Shown here: in pieces, positions 44,700 to 55,677 of the stretch
How positions within the stretch are numbered: the stretch's first letter is position 1
Layout: each line of letters starts with the position of its first letter
From: Psilocybe azurescens
Lineage: Eukaryota > Basidiomycota > Agaricomycetes > Agaricales > Agrocybaceae
Length of the DNA: 64,000 bases
Reading direction: 5' to 3'
Assembly: GCA_023853785.1 (NCBI GenBank)
Contig: JAJIRX010000944.1
Coordinates: 1 to 64,000, forward strand
Notes under the pieces: model-generated
What the model was told of the DNA's origin: nothing
What the model saw: only the letters and a program-made list of their open reading frames with translations
Database searches by the model: none
Made by a program: the position numbers and the translations under genes

Positions 44700-46838
44700 T
44701 CTCAGTCCTTATCCAAAGAGGGAGTTTTTAAGACCACATTGACCTAGGTAGGCCTTGATGATTGCAAAGCGGACTCCCAGTTTTTTTATGGCGAGTTTAA
44801 TCACTGGAACATTCAATGCATAGCATATTTGATCATGCACTGTATTTTGAGCTTGTCCAAACAGTGCTACGGTGAGGTGTTAAGTGCAGGGTGCCTTTGT
44901 AATTGCCCAATGCACAACACCCAATCAAATATTTATATTGATCAGTTCAATCTGGGAGGGTAAGTTTTAAAGCTTATTACAATAACTAGTTTAACAGAGT
45001 ACAGATTTAGACAATTGCTCTTGGGTGATCACTAGTAGCTAGAGAACTTTTAGACAGACAAGTACACACAAGGCACTGAAATAGCAAGGGCAATCTCTCG
45101 ATGTGAGGGTGATCACCAATATCAAGGGGATCTCTTTTGGGGGTGAGTGTACATGGGACACTTAACAGATCTCTTTATAAAACCCAAACTCAAACTATCA
45201 AACACTATAAGCAATTGCCCATATTAACACATAGCAGATTCTTAGTTCCTATAAGCAACTGGGTACACTAGTCCACAGTCCTTAGTTTATTATAGGCAAT
45301 GTCCTGAACAGTCAGATTTCTCTGACAGTCATTCTTAGTTACTATGAGCAATCACTAGCCTTTATAGGGTTCCCACCCATACTTAACAATCCCCAGGGCA
45401 GTCTTACTATAGGCAACATCCTGAACAGTCAGAGTTCTCTGACAGTTGTCTCTAGTTACTATGAGCAATTGCTGGTCGTGATAGGGTTCCAACCTGCACT
45501 TACATAACAATCCCCAGGGCAGTCCACGGATGACTTATAAAAGCCTGCTTATCAAGTCTAATAGACCTGACATTAGATATAACAATGGCAATTGCTCATG
45601 AAACCATGTAGCACCTAATTGCTTAAGGTGAACTGTAGTACTCGATCTCTTATCACACAAATCACTAGTCCACAAAGTATTAACACTGGAATTCTTATTC
45701 AGAGAAATTTCTGATATCAAATCTGGGGTGTAGATTACTTGGTTCCTATTCTAATATGGAGGACTGTTTTTATAGACTAAATAGATACTTTGGCTTGTGA
45801 TAATTGAAAGAGACTAAGAGAAAAGGAAGGAAATAGGCCATGTGCTGCCTAGCCTTTGCTGCACCAATTATAATAGTGGAAAGTACTAGTTTGCCTGGGC
45901 TATGGCGCTTATTTGAAGATAACATGATTGTCCATGCAGCAGTGTCTTCTTGGGTAGTGATCACCTGACTTGTTTTATCAGATGGCTTGTGGCTCAGGCA
46001 TGTCAGGACTAGATCACTTAGGGATATATTTCTCAGGAAACCCTACCAAGGTTCTCAAGCACAGTTGCTATTGGTTTAGGACCTCCTGGAACAGCAGGTG
46101 CCCTTATCATGAGGCAAGTTACCTCTAGTATTGTGTGGCAATCACTGACTTGGTGATCTCTCTTTCACGTTGGCTGCATTGGAAATTACAAGTTTTTATA
46201 GCTGGATCTAGTAGACCGCCATATGCTGAGTTGTACACAAGATTTCAATTGCCAATACATTCAGTCCATAGGGTGATTACCCGTGTGGCTCAGTGATTTC
46301 TGATCCTCAAACGGTTGATTGCCTAATTTAGTGAACAGCCTTTGTGAGGCCTGGACACAGTGATCGCTTTGCTAATTAATAAGGTTTCCATCACTTGGTG
46401 ATTGCTTGGTAAGAGACTGATGGGTGTTACCCCTTGTAAGAGCCAAGGTCACTTCTTAGGAGTTCTTTCTTGCATGGGACTAATAGCATGATCAATGGGG
46501 CAGGTGATCGCCTCAGGCGCTTGGTTAGGGTTGCTTTGATAGTTGTGTAGGAAACTAAAGGTAGTTGTTGATTTGTAGCACTGACTAATAGGCCACACTA
46601 CCCCTTAGTTAGTTTGTAAGGTTTACTATGCTTGTTGGCCCACTAGGAAGTGAAGCCTCAAAGCCTAATAGTCTGGCATATCTCCTACCCTTCACTAGTA
46701 TAATGTACTAGCTTATTACAGATAACAATCACAAAAATAAGGGCCTCTGTGTCTCACTATGAATTGTAAGCTCAGAATGGTTTACACCCTTTCAACAGGC
46801 TGTCACATCATGATATCACTGGATAATGCAAGGTTTTG
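44700..46838. other. Non-coding region, CpG-poor, with internal duplications
   Basis: No gene seen. Phrases such as ACTATGAGCAAT, GCAATTGC and GTGATCACC recur, and a 119-bp unit is duplicated in tandem at 45286-45524. Probably a decayed non-autonomous element; its ends could not be defined. Confidence 0.35.
45286..45524. repeat. Tandem duplication, about 119 bp x 2
   Basis: Units 45286-45404 and 45405-45524 share TAGGCAA...TCCTGAACAGTCAGA.TTCTCTGACAG...TTAGTTACTATGAGCAAT and CAATCCCCAGGGCAGTC in the same order; roughly 80-85% alike by eye. Confidence 0.75.
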
Positions 46839-48760
46839 GAGGTCTTTACACGGCCCCCATTTTTTGGTTGGACTCCGGTTGGACTCCATCGGACTTTCTA
46901 TATTCAGAATGACGATTTTTCTGGTCTAGGACTGCTGAAATTTTCCAGTGAGATTCCGGTGAGATTCCGGTGAATGTCCGACAGACTACAAGTCGAACGG
47001 ACTGTCTGGGTGGACTGTCCACTGGAATAATGCCAAAGCAGCAGTCAAAGGACCAATGGAAGTCCAATGGAAGTCCATTGGAATCCCACTGGACATGACC
47101 ATTGGAATTCCAGCGGACAAGTCCAACAGAATTCCAATGGAAGTCCAACAGATGTCCTTTTATTATAATTTATAATAGTATAGAAAAAAAGACACAAAGG
47201 AGAATTGAACTCGAGCATCGGAGAACGCCCGAACACATGCCGGAATAAACCAACTGAGCCACAAAGGCTTATGGAATACAAAAAAATAGTTAAATAGATA
47301 GTGATGCAGCTGAAATTCTTGGCACTGCTCGGCACCTGCCAAACAACAACGCACACGTGACATGTTGATGGCCACATCAGTCCGTTGTTGATTCCGGCCC
47401 CACTTTTCCTTCCACCACCACTACTGCCTCGTTGGTCGGAGCCAGGGCGAAAGCCAACCCGACGCTGACGGAGGACGACGGCGACAATGAAGACCAGGAC
47501 GACGGCGAGCACAGCGGGAGAGCGAGGACAGCGGACAGCGGGGGGCGAGCACAAGCACACAAGCACAAGCACAAGCACAAGCACAGTGGGGGCAACAACA
47601 GCGGGGGCAACAACACGCACAGTGGGGGTGACGACACAGACAGCGGGGTGACAACACGGACAGCAGGGCTGACAACACGGACAGCGAGGGGCGCCCGACA
47701 CGGACAGCGGGGGTGACAACACAGACAGCGGGGGTGACGACACAGACAGCGGGGCCGACGGCGCGGATGGCCATCGGTGGCGAGCACGAGCACGGCCAGG
47801 GGGGGCGAGCATGAGCACAGACAGAGGGGACGAGCACAAGCACGGGCGGGGGCAACGACACAGACAACAAGAGTGACAACAACAACAGGTAGGATGGACG
47901 CCGCAGACACGTACGAAGGCCATGACAATGGCACGACAACAATGACAACGACGTGTACGGTGCAGCTACAACCAACACATCTATCCTCCCCCTATTTTTT
48001 TTTGATTCTTTTTTGCTTTTTTTCTTTTTTTCTGTCTCGCTTTCATATTTTTATTATTATCTTTAGTTTTAATGTACCTTGCTTGTAGATAAAATTGTAG
48101 ATAATAATGTAGTACATAGTTTTAAATATATTATATTATACTATTATATGAATCTACTTCAAGTAATACATTCCAGTTGGAATCCAACTGAATTTCATTC
48201 CATTCCATTCCATGTGAAATTAAAGTTGGACTTAGTGAAATTCACAAAGTCAGATAATAATGTAGTATATAGTTTTCAATATATTATATTACATTGTTAC
48301 ATGAATTAAAGATAAGATTGAAGTATTATCCTAGTGACCTAGCTTCCTTAATATGGCTCCCAAAGCTTCCAAGAACACTGCTACTGTCCCTAACTCCCCC
48401 AAGTCTGCAATTAAACCAGTGACAGTCCACTGGACATCCACTGGACATCCACTGGACTCCACTGGACAGAGCACTCTTGGATCTGGTCTAATTAAGTGCT
48501 GAGAGTCCTGTGGAAGTCCACTGGAAGTCCAACGGAAGTCCAACGGACTGGACAGTCCGGCCAGTCCACTTGTTTTCTGTCTTGAAGTGACTTGACCGGA
48601 CTTTGACTGGAATTTCGCCAGACTCTGACTGGACTGGTATCGAATTTTGTCAAGTCCAATGGAATCCGTTGGACGTCCAATGGACTGTCCATTGGAATTG
48701 GCTGGGTCCGGTGAAAGTCTGTTGGAGTCCAACGGAATATGGGGGCACTGTAAAGTACAC
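46839..48760 (+). mobile_element. Non-autonomous KDZ-related TIR element, divergent subfamily (copy C)
   Basis: Ends GAGGTCTTTACACGGCCCCCAT and the inverse of GTACTTTACAGTGCCCCCAT, the same frame as copies A and B but with a different inner core. The subterminal palindromes are TCCAATGGA, TCCAACGGA and TCCATTGGA instead of TCCACTGGA. The centre (47400-47900) is another purine-rich array (CGGGGGTGACAACACGGACAG). CpG is plentiful, unlike its surroundings. No target duplication was readable. Confidence 0.7.
47185..47290 (-). repeat. tRNA-derived SINE-like head
   Basis: On the minus strand GTGGCTCAGTTGGTTTATTC resembles a tRNA A box, and CTCGAGTTCAATTCTC about 45 bases later resembles a B box (GGTTCAANTCC). 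The flanking arms do not pair as a tRNA acceptor stem, so a tRNA-derived SINE fragment is more likely than a tRNA gene. Confidence 0.45.
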
Positions 48761-50251
48761 CCACAGCGAGTATATCAAGGAACCATGGTGGGAGGACAAA
48801 AACGCAGCAGATGCCATACCCTGATTACCCTTACTGTACTGGAGAGGCGAGAGGAACCATGTATCTATATCCAACCATATTAAAAGCTACAAAGAGTATA
48901 GATCTTCAGGCTAACAGAGTAGTATCAAGACACGTGTCTTGCCTCAACTTGATGATGGATTCAATGTGCCCCATCCCACCTCTCTGCTATAAAGCAGAAG
49001 TCAACAGGTTTGTCTGTATGGATGGAAAAAATTCTTCCAGAGACCTCATGGCAGCTATGAGAACCACATTAATGATGTGAAGCATCAAAAGACATTGGAT
49101 TAGCAGGAAAATGAATCTGTATTATGGATAGGAGGATCATCGAAGAGATGATTGTGCCTATGTATTCAGACCTGTGCAAATGAAATGTTGATTTAAAGAA
49201 CACAGAAGGTGGGTGGGCACTGTTGGGACCCACCATGATGGATTCTACTACAATAGGGTCACTCACAGTAGCATTTTTTGGTTTGTTTTTCACTTGTTTT
49301 TAGCTTCATTTTCCAAAGAAAAACAAGATCAAAAACAGATCAAAAACAACCCAAAAAAGAAAAAAAGTCCTTGTGGAGCACTTTTTCAGAACTGTCATTT
49401 TTCCGTTGTTTTTGCATCTCTTTTTCAGGTAGTATTTCAATCTCCGACCTAAATCTCACCCACCACGTTGACTGCCTGCACTCTTTTCATCACCCACCAC
49501 CACCTCTGCTCATTGTCTTGCTCCAGCCCCACATTGTCATTGTCAAGGCCATATAATGATGGCAACCACAATCCATTTCAACTGGGCTCAGGGCTTTGTG
49601 TCCCTCACCTCAGCACCCTAGAACAAAAGCAAGGTAGTCCATTGATGGTGCAAATGACACCTATAACCTCCACTTAGGCATGTCATGTTGAATTTAGGGA
49701 GTGGGGAATTCTACATCCCAGTGAGTGTGTGCTAGCTCTACAACTCAACCCAACACTGACATCATGTTCAACATTGCTGTTGCCCTTCATGGCTGCTTTC
49801 TGCAAGTATGTAGTTGGCAGGATGTGGCCATGCAATCAGCCACAGGACCTGCTTAACCCCTCACAGCCTCCATAGTCAGTGGCCAGGCTGGCACTACAAG
49901 CTAGACCTCTCTGCTGACACTGCACCTTCCACTTTCTTTACCCCTTGAACATCTTATTCATGCCTTAGTTTTTAGATAATTTACTTGACTTCGTTGTTGT
50001 ATTTACTAGACATTTAATATACTGTTTTATGACTTACTCGGAGTGGCCTTCAATAAACAAACTCTCTAAAACTCAATCTCAGAGGATTGGGAGTGTATGA
50101 CACTTAGTTCAGTGTAGCGAAATATATCTTTACTTAGTTGTCCAGGGTAAAAAGTCTCAACAAAGCGGAGTTTAATGGAAGCCACAGAGCCGAATGTGAG
50201 AAAAACAGCTTCTGGTTCATTTTTCATCTGTTTTTTGAAATTTCCCGGAGT
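48761..50251. other. CpG-poor non-coding region with a degraded A/T-rich inverted repeat
   Basis: No gene recognised. Around 49262-49430, a GCATTTTTTGGTTTGTTTTTC arm faces an AAAAACAACCCAAAAAAG arm, an older relative of the hairpin at 50252-50390. The sequence 49450-50080 may be a decayed LTR, but the limits are unclear. Confidence 0.35.
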
Positions 50252-50390
50252 GGACGCTCATGGTAGCTCTTTTCAGTTGTTTTTGGGTTTGTTTTTTCTT
50301 TGTTTTTACCGCCAACATTTTCAAGTTGGCAGTAAAAACAAATGAAAAACAAACCGAAAAAACAGCCCAAAAATGCTACCATGAGCGTCC
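50252..50390. mobile_element. 139-bp hairpin (foldback) MITE
   Basis: Nearly the whole element is one palindrome: GGACGCTCATGGTAGC at the left end, GCTACCATGAGCGTCC at the right end, and an innermost stem GCCAAC/GTTGGC around a short loop near 50320. The arms are polypurine/polypyrimidine (GTTTTTGGGTTTG; CAAACCGAAAAAAC). No ORF. Confidence 0.85.
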
Positions 50391-51753
50391 CTAATGACTC
50401 TTTTCGTCCTCTCCTGGCCATTGAATCGCGATCCGTTCACGACCGATGGTGTCGGTGGTGCATTGATCATTCCCTGAGGATTCAGGTGATCGCAGGCGGT
50501 TGTAGCAGTTGATTTGGGGAGGATACGTCGATGCTGAATGTGTCGGGATGGGGAGCGTAGTTTCGATCCTAGTGATAGCTGGGACAGACACGATCGATTG
50601 CAAATCGATTGGCCCAAATGTCATGATTACATCCAAGCGGAGTTTGCACTAGTTTGCAATAAGATTGGAAAGTGCGGCATGAAGTACGGCGATCATGTGC
50701 GGCAATCTGTGTGGTGGGCCTGGTGGCCAGATTTCGGCTCGGTCAATAGTCACATGATGTCAGCCTTGCTCTAACGCTCAGCGGAACGAGCGGCGGGGGA
50801 CGGCTGCCCGATCTGCGTCATGACTCAGCGCTCGGCATTGGAGTATACACTTCATCGCAATAAGAATCTTCTTAATCACTTTGATCCATATAGTTTCTAC
50901 AATATTCTGTGGCCTATAGAGAGGCTATGGAGACTTGGCGGGATGTTGTGTTTGAGAAGACAGTTTACTATAAACAAAGGCGCTTGGGAATTGTGAATGA
51001 AAGGGAATTGAGTTGTGCATGACATTCGTACTACTATAGTTTCTCACCTGCGTTTCGTGACTACAAGGTCGAGCAAGAGCGAAGTCCCTTTAGCAGATCT
51101 TTGATAGGTCAAACTGATATCTTGTCTGGCGTCCGAGGTCTCGATTTAACCATGATTTTCCGAAGCACAATGAGCACGATCAGTAAACCACGTGCCACCC
51201 TCCATCAACATTGTCACTCCAGGTTCTCACTAGACACCTCCCTCTCCCTAGTTGAAGTTTGAATGCACAAAAATCAGTTCTACCGGCTTCTACCAGATCG
51301 CATGATACGAGATGATTCTTCAAATTGCACTGTCTTAGAATGAAGATCTATCTCACTTAAGATCTCAGGGATCAAGCCGCTCGTATATTTATATATGTCG
51401 GAGGAAAAGATTTTTGGCGGTGTAATCGCTGGATGATGTCAAATGAACTAAAAGATGCTATTTTGGTCCATGATCTATTTCGCACAAGAATAAGATGTAA
51501 GTTAGATATCGAGTCAGTTGCTCATCAACCGTGGCTTATCTACCCAGCAAGACCTGTATTTAAACACAAAGACGTATATCAGTTCCATCAACTAAGAAAG
51601 TCGAATCATGGAAGTGGCTGAATGATTTCATCCAGTATCCACAGCATCTGTCATATCGTACTGAGACCAGGTTGAGCTATGAATGTGACAGTTAACCGAT
51701 GTATATAAGAAAGTGTTTGGTGAGCATATCACCTTCAGTCTACCATATTTCCC
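50391..51753. other. CpG-containing host intergenic region, no gene recognised
   Basis: A 62-codon frame at 51433-51621 is the longest plausible piece and has no recognisable features. Composition changes sharply here from the CpG-poor block to the left. Confidence 0.35.
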
Positions 51754-53004
51754 ATGTCTACACCGAAAACTTTAGTTCCAGTCAGTGCCCAGGAAGGTGT
51801 AATTAGCGGATGCCTCAATGCCTCAATGCTCTTCAATTTCCTTATAGGTCCGTTTCCACATTGATCAATATCTCCAAACTTACATATGTCAGGCATCTAC
51901 ACTATGGTATACGGAGGAAACATGTACTTTTACCGTAGGCTCTTCCCTTCGAATGGGAAAAAAATTCAACAATGCCCTATAGTATCAAGAAGTTTCCATT
52001 TGAAACGTCGCATTGCGGTGTCAGCCATTTCAGTGCTGTACATGCTTTGCTTCACGTATTTCCTCATGCAATGGTACTTTCTTGATTTGAATGTTGTGAT
52101 TAAAGGAACCACATGAGACTCCATTTTTCTGTCCACAGATATGGGTACTTGCTGGCTTTCTGTATTATTCCTTGTTAATTGTATCCGATGCGCTACTGGT
52201 TGGTGAATATCTTTTTTATCGTATCGTCCTCATCAGCATCTCGACAGATATGGAGATGATACCATGTCTGGGGACAATGTTTCCCAGCAATTTTAGTCCC
52301 ACTGATACTTGTCGTTGCAGAATTTGGTGAGTTTCATGGATGAAATGCATGAACATATCTATTAATGGATGTACTCGCAGGCCTCTTCGTTGCAGTGACA
52401 GTCATAGAAGGGTTAAACAATCACCTAACCAGTGATGCAAAAGCCAACCTATTCAATAAAATTTCAAGCACTCTTATGTTCGTGTCACTAGGCACCACAG
52501 TTATAACAACATTTCTTATTGGACACAAAATACACTGCGCCGCTCGTTCAAGGCATAATCTCAGAAGACTCTTCTACGATATTCTGACATTGGTTATTGA
52601 GTCAGCGGCAGCTTACTCACTTGCACTTCTCGTCAATGCCATCACCGTAGCCTCTCCGTCTTTTGCATTATTGGGATCTCCGCTAGCTCATGTGCGGTAC
52701 TACGCAAATGTATTGCTGCCCATTGTTTCAGTACGTAGTTACAATCATTTGTCTGATAATCATGTTTTGCTGACCTACAGACAGGCGATGAGTACAACAG
52801 TTCTGGTAGCAAGATTATGCTTACAAACTACAGTATAGTTCCAATTCCACTGTAGGCACTTACTCCGAACAACGAGAGGAAGAGCAGAATCTAGACTCAG
52901 ATTGGGAGGAGGCTCGTGAGAGATATAAATCTAGCTCGGAGGTCTCTTCTTCTGTGCCATCACTGGCTTCGACGTTCTACTCGAGTGTTAATGAAAGGAC
53001 ATAA
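51754..53004 (+). pseudogene. Multi-pass membrane protein of an agaricomycete-expanded family, pseudogene
   Basis: Exon 1 (51754-51847) starts MSTPKTLVPVSAQEGVISGC and enters the first membrane helix. Exon 2 (51893-51934) reads IYTMVYGGNMYFY. After a 48-bp intron come SAISVLYMLCFTYFLMQWYF, then helix segments LAGFLYYSLLIVSDALL (about 52140-52200), CFPAILVPLILVVAEF (about 52280), GLFVAVTVIEGLNNH (52378) and LVIESAAAYSLALLVNAITV (52590). A final exon has AMSTTVLVARLCLQT, and a hydrophilic tail ends SSVNERT. The helix pattern, the WYFLD and IES.A.YS positions and the exon sizes fit a seven-helix fungal membrane family as I remember it. TGA stops at about 52114 and 52257 and frame changes near 52140 and 52836 break it. 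Confidence 0.75.
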
Positions 53005-54329
53005 TTTGACATAGGATAGGGGATACTACGAATCAGAGATACAATATGACATCAGAACGAAGGGCATAAAATTTACTGCAATGGTTACTACGGTAATCAT
53101 GATACAAATATACGCTATAGACATGATAATAACCAGCAAATGCACCACCAACGCTGGACGCTGAAATTCTTCACTGCAACCACTTGGCCCGGCATCCCAT
53201 TGCCTGTTTAAATTGACGCGTTAATACCAGTGGTATAGGTTCCGCTGAAATAGGTTTCGACAGCTTATGAATCCGCTACTGAGACAAACTCTCAGGGGCC
53301 GACTGCATGGCGACCTAGACGGGACTTCCGTTGTAAATTTAGACGCATTGCGTACATACAAATGATAGCAGACGAAATCAGAGCATTTGAATACTTCATC
53401 GTCGCAACGATGATTGAATGATCTAATCATTTCATATCCGGTCAATCACGGTAGTCGACGAGTACCATCAAGGGATGCTTCTAGACCTGTGACAGGTCCT
53501 TGTATGAGTGCAAGCCCTCGATACAATGGTCACCAGTCTAGGATGCTTCGGGCACCTGTTCTCTGGAGCATTTGAGGATTAATTTTATGTTATAATTGAT
53601 CCGGACATTCGTGTCTGCCACGGCTTTTTCCCTTTGCCCCAACGCGACGACAACGCGACGGCAACGACAACGACAACGACAGCATACCTAATCATGCGCA
53701 GATTTACTGATATATGTTATGTTATACATAGCATGTGAAGACGGGTTGGTCGGCCGGGTCATAGTTCCTCCTGAGCGAGAGCGAGAGTAAGAGCAGCCAG
53801 CCCAGCCCAGCTTCATCGGCAGATTATGTCACGAACGACTGGATGGACTCGTCCTTGTCACTTGTGTGCATGAATGTATTCTGGCGTGCGCAGGGTACAG
53901 CAGTACTGAGTGGCCGGCCTCTCCGCGGGTTCATGCACGTTGTGGGTTCGCGGCGTGGCGCACTGGGCTTTGGAATGCATGATCTAGCCGCACGCGACAT
54001 TGGGTGCGCGTTGGCGTTGGCGAACAGGTGGAACTTGAGGAGCAACACGGCGACGGCGTGCCACTGTGTATGTACATGGCGTGCGCACCGTACAAGACGG
54101 GGTGTAAGAACTCAATGCAACTCAACCCAACCCAGCATCAATCAATCGGCAGCACGATTCCGCATCTCCCACAAGCCCCTTCGACCAGAACTTGCTCCCC
54201 AGAAAATCCTCCTGCACAATTCCGCGCCTAACCACATCGCCCATCTGCTCCCTGCCCAGCTGCACACCCAACCCGTCCCCGTCCCCGTCTCCCCACACTG
54301 GGTTCTCTCTCCCACCGCTCCCTCTCTTC
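53005..54329. other. Intergenic region, no gene recognised
   Basis: Contains a short ACGACAACG repeat (53640-53685) and GC-rich sequence up to the DUF6699-like gene. A plus-strand frame at 53843-54364 overlaps that gene's 3' end and looks like a GC-rich by-product. Confidence 0.35.
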
Positions 54330-55677
54330 CTACGCGAGCCCCTCCCTCTCTCCATACGCTCTGACCCGTTCCTCAATCACCCTCGTCATCTCGCGCTGCT
54401 TCTCCGCGCCCTGCACGTCGTTCCAATAATGCTTCCAGCTCACGCCGACATGTAGCTGCCTCACCACATGCTCCAGAACATCGCCGGCCAGCACGCCATT
54501 CCGTTTGCTCTCCACGACGTCGACGTACCACGGCAGCTTGGGGTGCACAAGGCGCATAAAGGGGTGGGCAGGTGCGTCGCGAGCTGGAGGAGGTCGATGG
54601 GGTTGTGCGGCTGCACAAGGAGGAAGAATGTGAGGTGCGGCGGGGAGAGGGAGGTGGCGGAGGGCGGGGCGCGCAAGGAGAGAGAGACCGCGCGGAAGAG
54701 GTTGGATAGGTCAAAGAGCAGGTGGATTTGGCGCCGGATGGGGTCGTGGTATTCTGTGTGTGGGAAGGGGGCGGGTGAATAAGTGGTTCGCGTGTGCGAG
54801 GAATGGGCGGGGAAGGGGTGAGATGGGAGAGGAGGAGAGGGATAGAAGGGTAAAGAAAAGAAAAGAGAACAACCGAAAAACATAGCACACCTTTAACACT
54901 CGATGCTCTCCGCGCCAACCTACCCATCGCGCCCATCGTTATAGTCCGGCCGCCAATCTCTCGGCCATTTGGGAAGGTTATTCTCGTCGTAATAGTCGCC
55001 TTGCGCGTGCGGCGTCCAAGGCGAGTTATGCGCGCCCCCACGAAGACGCGCGGTGTACAGAGGGCAGTCTTCTGACCTGCCGGGGAACCTGCGAATTTAA
55101 CCTTTTCATCGCCGACGAGGAACTGTAGTACAGGTTCCACCAGAGCGTGTCTCTACGATCGTCCCAATCATCCCCGTTCTCTCGTTTCTTCCTCTTCTTT
55201 TTTCTTTTTTCTTTTTCTTTTCACGGTGACACGCGCGTTTCTGTTCTCGCCCCATACCCCAACCCCCTTAGCGGCACCGCCGCTGCTAGCACCGCCAGGG
55301 TAGGGTGAGGGCACGAGTAGGGATAGATAGATGAGTTTGATAGAGGAGGCGAGTAGGGCGGGAAGGAGAGGAGTGGAGAGTACGCTCAGCGCAGAACTCG
55401 ACACGGATACCAGCCATTTATATGTACCTTGGATACGGATTCCCCCCTCCTCCCCTCTTCCTCCACGAGCCCCAGGAAACGCATAGAAGAACCCTGGCTC
55501 GCCGCCATTGCTCACGTCGTGAGGTGGTATGTGCACGTCATCGTTTGGTGGTGTAAATATATGAAGAAGTTCTGAATGCAATCTCGTTGATGGGATTGGA
55601 TTGCTGAGATTGTCCCAGAGTTCAGAGACGGGACGAGAGAAAAGAGCAGAGCACGCATAACGGAGTAAAGTGAACAC
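54330..55677 (-). CDS. DUF6699-like protein, multi-exon, boundaries approximate
   Basis: The last exon reads YHDPIRRQIHLLFDLSNLFR (about 54750-54690) and HNPIDLLQLATH, then MRLVHPKLPWYVDVVESKRN and LAGDVLEHVVRQLHVGVSWK, ending EREGLA with a stop at 54330. The LPW-x-V-x-V core followed by a VLAGDVL...L segment is how I recognise the fungal DUF6699 domain; its function is unknown. A Gly-Trp-rich upstream exon (about 55030-54925) has SPWTPHAQGDYYDENNLPKW, with a GTAGGT donor and an acceptor ACACAG near 54755. A first exon around 55560-55440 reads IPPHDVSNGGEPGFFYAFPG. A frame change near 54565 lies inside the domain, so it may be damaged. Confidence 0.55.

Noticed and set aside
44879..45167. TGTTAAGTG / CACTTAACA inverted pair as element ends
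   Set aside because: Only 9 bp, no target duplication, and no shared internal sequence with other elements in the window.
47045..47978. Overlapping minus-strand ORFs of 185-292 codons
   Set aside because: Same reason: the CACGGACAGCGGGGGTGAC-type array keeps several frames open; no domain or splice structure.
53843..54455. Plus-strand ORFs up to 173 codons
   Set aside because: They overlap the minus-strand DUF6699-like exon and look like GC-rich shadows without signals of their own.
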